Source: Distichodus sexfasciatus (taxonomy: Eukaryota > Chordata > Actinopteri > Characiformes > Distichodontidae). Taken from it: a stretch of DNA of 64,000 nucleotides. Of this stretch, positions 63,068 through 64,000 are shown one piece after another. The notes under the pieces were generated by a model that had not been told where the DNA came from, did no database searches, and saw nothing but the letters and a program-made list of their open reading frames with translations. The stretch lies in the NCBI GenBank assembly GCA_032718565.1, contig JAVGVS010000041.1, positions 1,121,501-1,185,500 on the forward strand. The letters run 5' to 3'. Both the position numbers and the translations under genes were made by a program. Position 1 is the stretch's first letter. The number at the start of each line of letters is the position of its first letter.

Positions 63068-63500
63068 TACATTTATTTATTTGCTGGGCCACCGTGTGTA
63101 TTTATTTTATATTTATTTATATTTATTTATTTATTTAATATCAGTACTTGGACTGTCCTGAAATCAGTAAACTGTACAAATACATTTACTTTTATTTATT
63201 TCTTTTTATTTCTATTTATTTACTTTTTTATTTTCAAATTAATTTGTTTATTATATATATTTGTATATTTTCTCCTTATTTTTATATTAAATTTTATTCA
63301 GTTGCATTTGTTTAATTCCCCATATTTTTATTTCTTTTTATTTATTAGCACTAATTTAATTTATAGTGCTTACTTGTGCTTATTTATTGTTTTGTTTATT
63401 TTTCCATATTTATTTAATTGTAATTTTATTTTCTTCATATTTATTAATTTGTTTTATTTTTCTTATTATTTATTTATTTATTTATTTATTCATCATTCAA
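63068..63500. repeat. (TTTAT)n-rich low-complexity tract
   Basis: About 430 bp of TTTATTTATT-type words. The 156-residue Phe/Leu/Tyr frame over it is an artefact. Confidence 0.92.
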
Positions 63501-63539
63501 TGATGCTTTTGTTTTTTTGTTGTTGAAAAACTTGACACA

Positions 63540-63865
63540 TAAGTCTAAGCTGAGGAGACATTTGTCATGCAACTATTTGCAAATGTCTGTGCAAATGGCG
63601 CTCTGAATATTCAAATGCTTTGCCCCATTCCTTCTTAATTAAAATATTAAAATCACTAACTTTTTTCTGAAACCAGCTATCAGACTGTAACCTTAAACAG
63701 GCTGCTGTTCTAAGGACTTTTTTGCGATTGTGGCATCATTAATAAAAAGCATTATTCATTAGTGGCACTTAATGCATTTGCAAAACTTCAGCATGGAAAT
63801 GCCAGGCACTGCTCTTAAAATGGGAGATTTGATGAATATATTTGCGAAAATCTGAATAATGCATA
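63540..63865. promoter_or_regulatory. conserved-looking island 17 with POU-type sites
   Basis: CATGCAACTATTTGCAAATG holds the perfect palindrome ATTTGCAAAT (63575-63584). Then GTGCAAATGGCGC, TCTTAATTAAAATATTAAA, GCATCATTAATAAAAAGC, TTATTCATTAGTGGCACTTAA and TGCATTTGCAAAAC follow. Octamer-like and TAAT-type sites alternate. No ORF. Confidence 0.48.
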
Positions 63866-64000
63866 GGCATGGGGGCATAACGTTTCGATGCATACCGTTT
63901 AAAAACAACATTATGTTGTCGTACGTTTGCGTTGCCTGTCATTTACGGTACTGTGTCTTGAGCCACCCCCAAGTTTCATTAGATTTTGTTCATCGGCTGC
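63866..64000. other. possible element start, cut by the window end
   Basis: GGGGGCATAACGTTTCGATGC resembles the opening of a fish hAT-like element, but the partner end is outside the window. Confidence 0.25.

Noticed and set aside
63056..63526. 156-residue Phe/Tyr/Leu-rich, membrane-like protein
   Set aside because: Translated (TTTAT)n low-complexity sequence, not a membrane protein.

Overview
The window looks like nuclear DNA of a teleost fish, and it is non-coding throughout as far as I can read it. The evidence is direct. There are about 30 pieces of one tRNA-derived SINE family (family A here), about ten of a second with a tRNA-Glu-like head (family B), and several of a third that resembles the DANA/V-SINE type known from fish (family C). 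There are also many hAT-like and Tc1/mariner-like non-autonomous DNA transposons, three short LINE relics, and very dense (CA)n, (GA)n, (ATT)n and tetranucleotide microsatellites. No open reading frame has recognisable protein domains. The long ones are translated microsatellites, SINEs or antisense of GC-rich DNA, so I call no protein-coding gene. No true tRNA, rRNA, CRISPR array or prokaryotic feature is visible.

Layout. 1-4 kb: family A SINEs in both orientations around two conserved-looking islands. 4-8 kb: simple repeats, with a 600-bp purine tract at 7.38-7.99 kb. 8.8-9.6 kb: a minisatellite with a two-level 13+13+9 bp structure. 10-24 kb: mostly single-copy sequence with GC-rich or homeobox-site-rich islands (11.5, 14.6, 15.3, 19.0, 20.7, 24.0 kb), plus a hAT-like element and LINE scraps. 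24-33 kb: transposon-rich, with hAT-like elements at 27.3-28.3 kb and 31.97-32.44 kb. 33-42 kb: SINE fragments, CT/GT repeats, a strong island at 38.1-38.4 kb and a hairpin at 39.3 kb. 42-48 kb: nested transposons, namely a TA-flanked MITE inside a hAT-like element with a perfect 8-bp target duplication, a second hAT-like element with a perfect 8-bp duplication, and a MITE inside a hAT-like element inside a SINE. 48-55 kb: a Tc1-like relic and two more copies of the 4-bp-TSD MITE family. 55-64 kb: AT-rich simple repeats, a hairpin at 59.5 kb, a TA-flanked MITE at 61.8-62.3 kb and a conserved-looking island at 63.5-63.9 kb.

The most plausible reading is an intergenic or intronic regulatory region: islands with clustered homeodomain, POU, SOX, NFI-type and nuclear-receptor-type motifs, separated by repeats. 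That regulatory role is inference; only alignment with other fish genomes could prove it. The firmest new observations are structural: target-site duplications that fix element ends, nesting order, fold-back SINE pairs, the higher-order minisatellite and two long hairpins. I found no convincing undescribed gene system.
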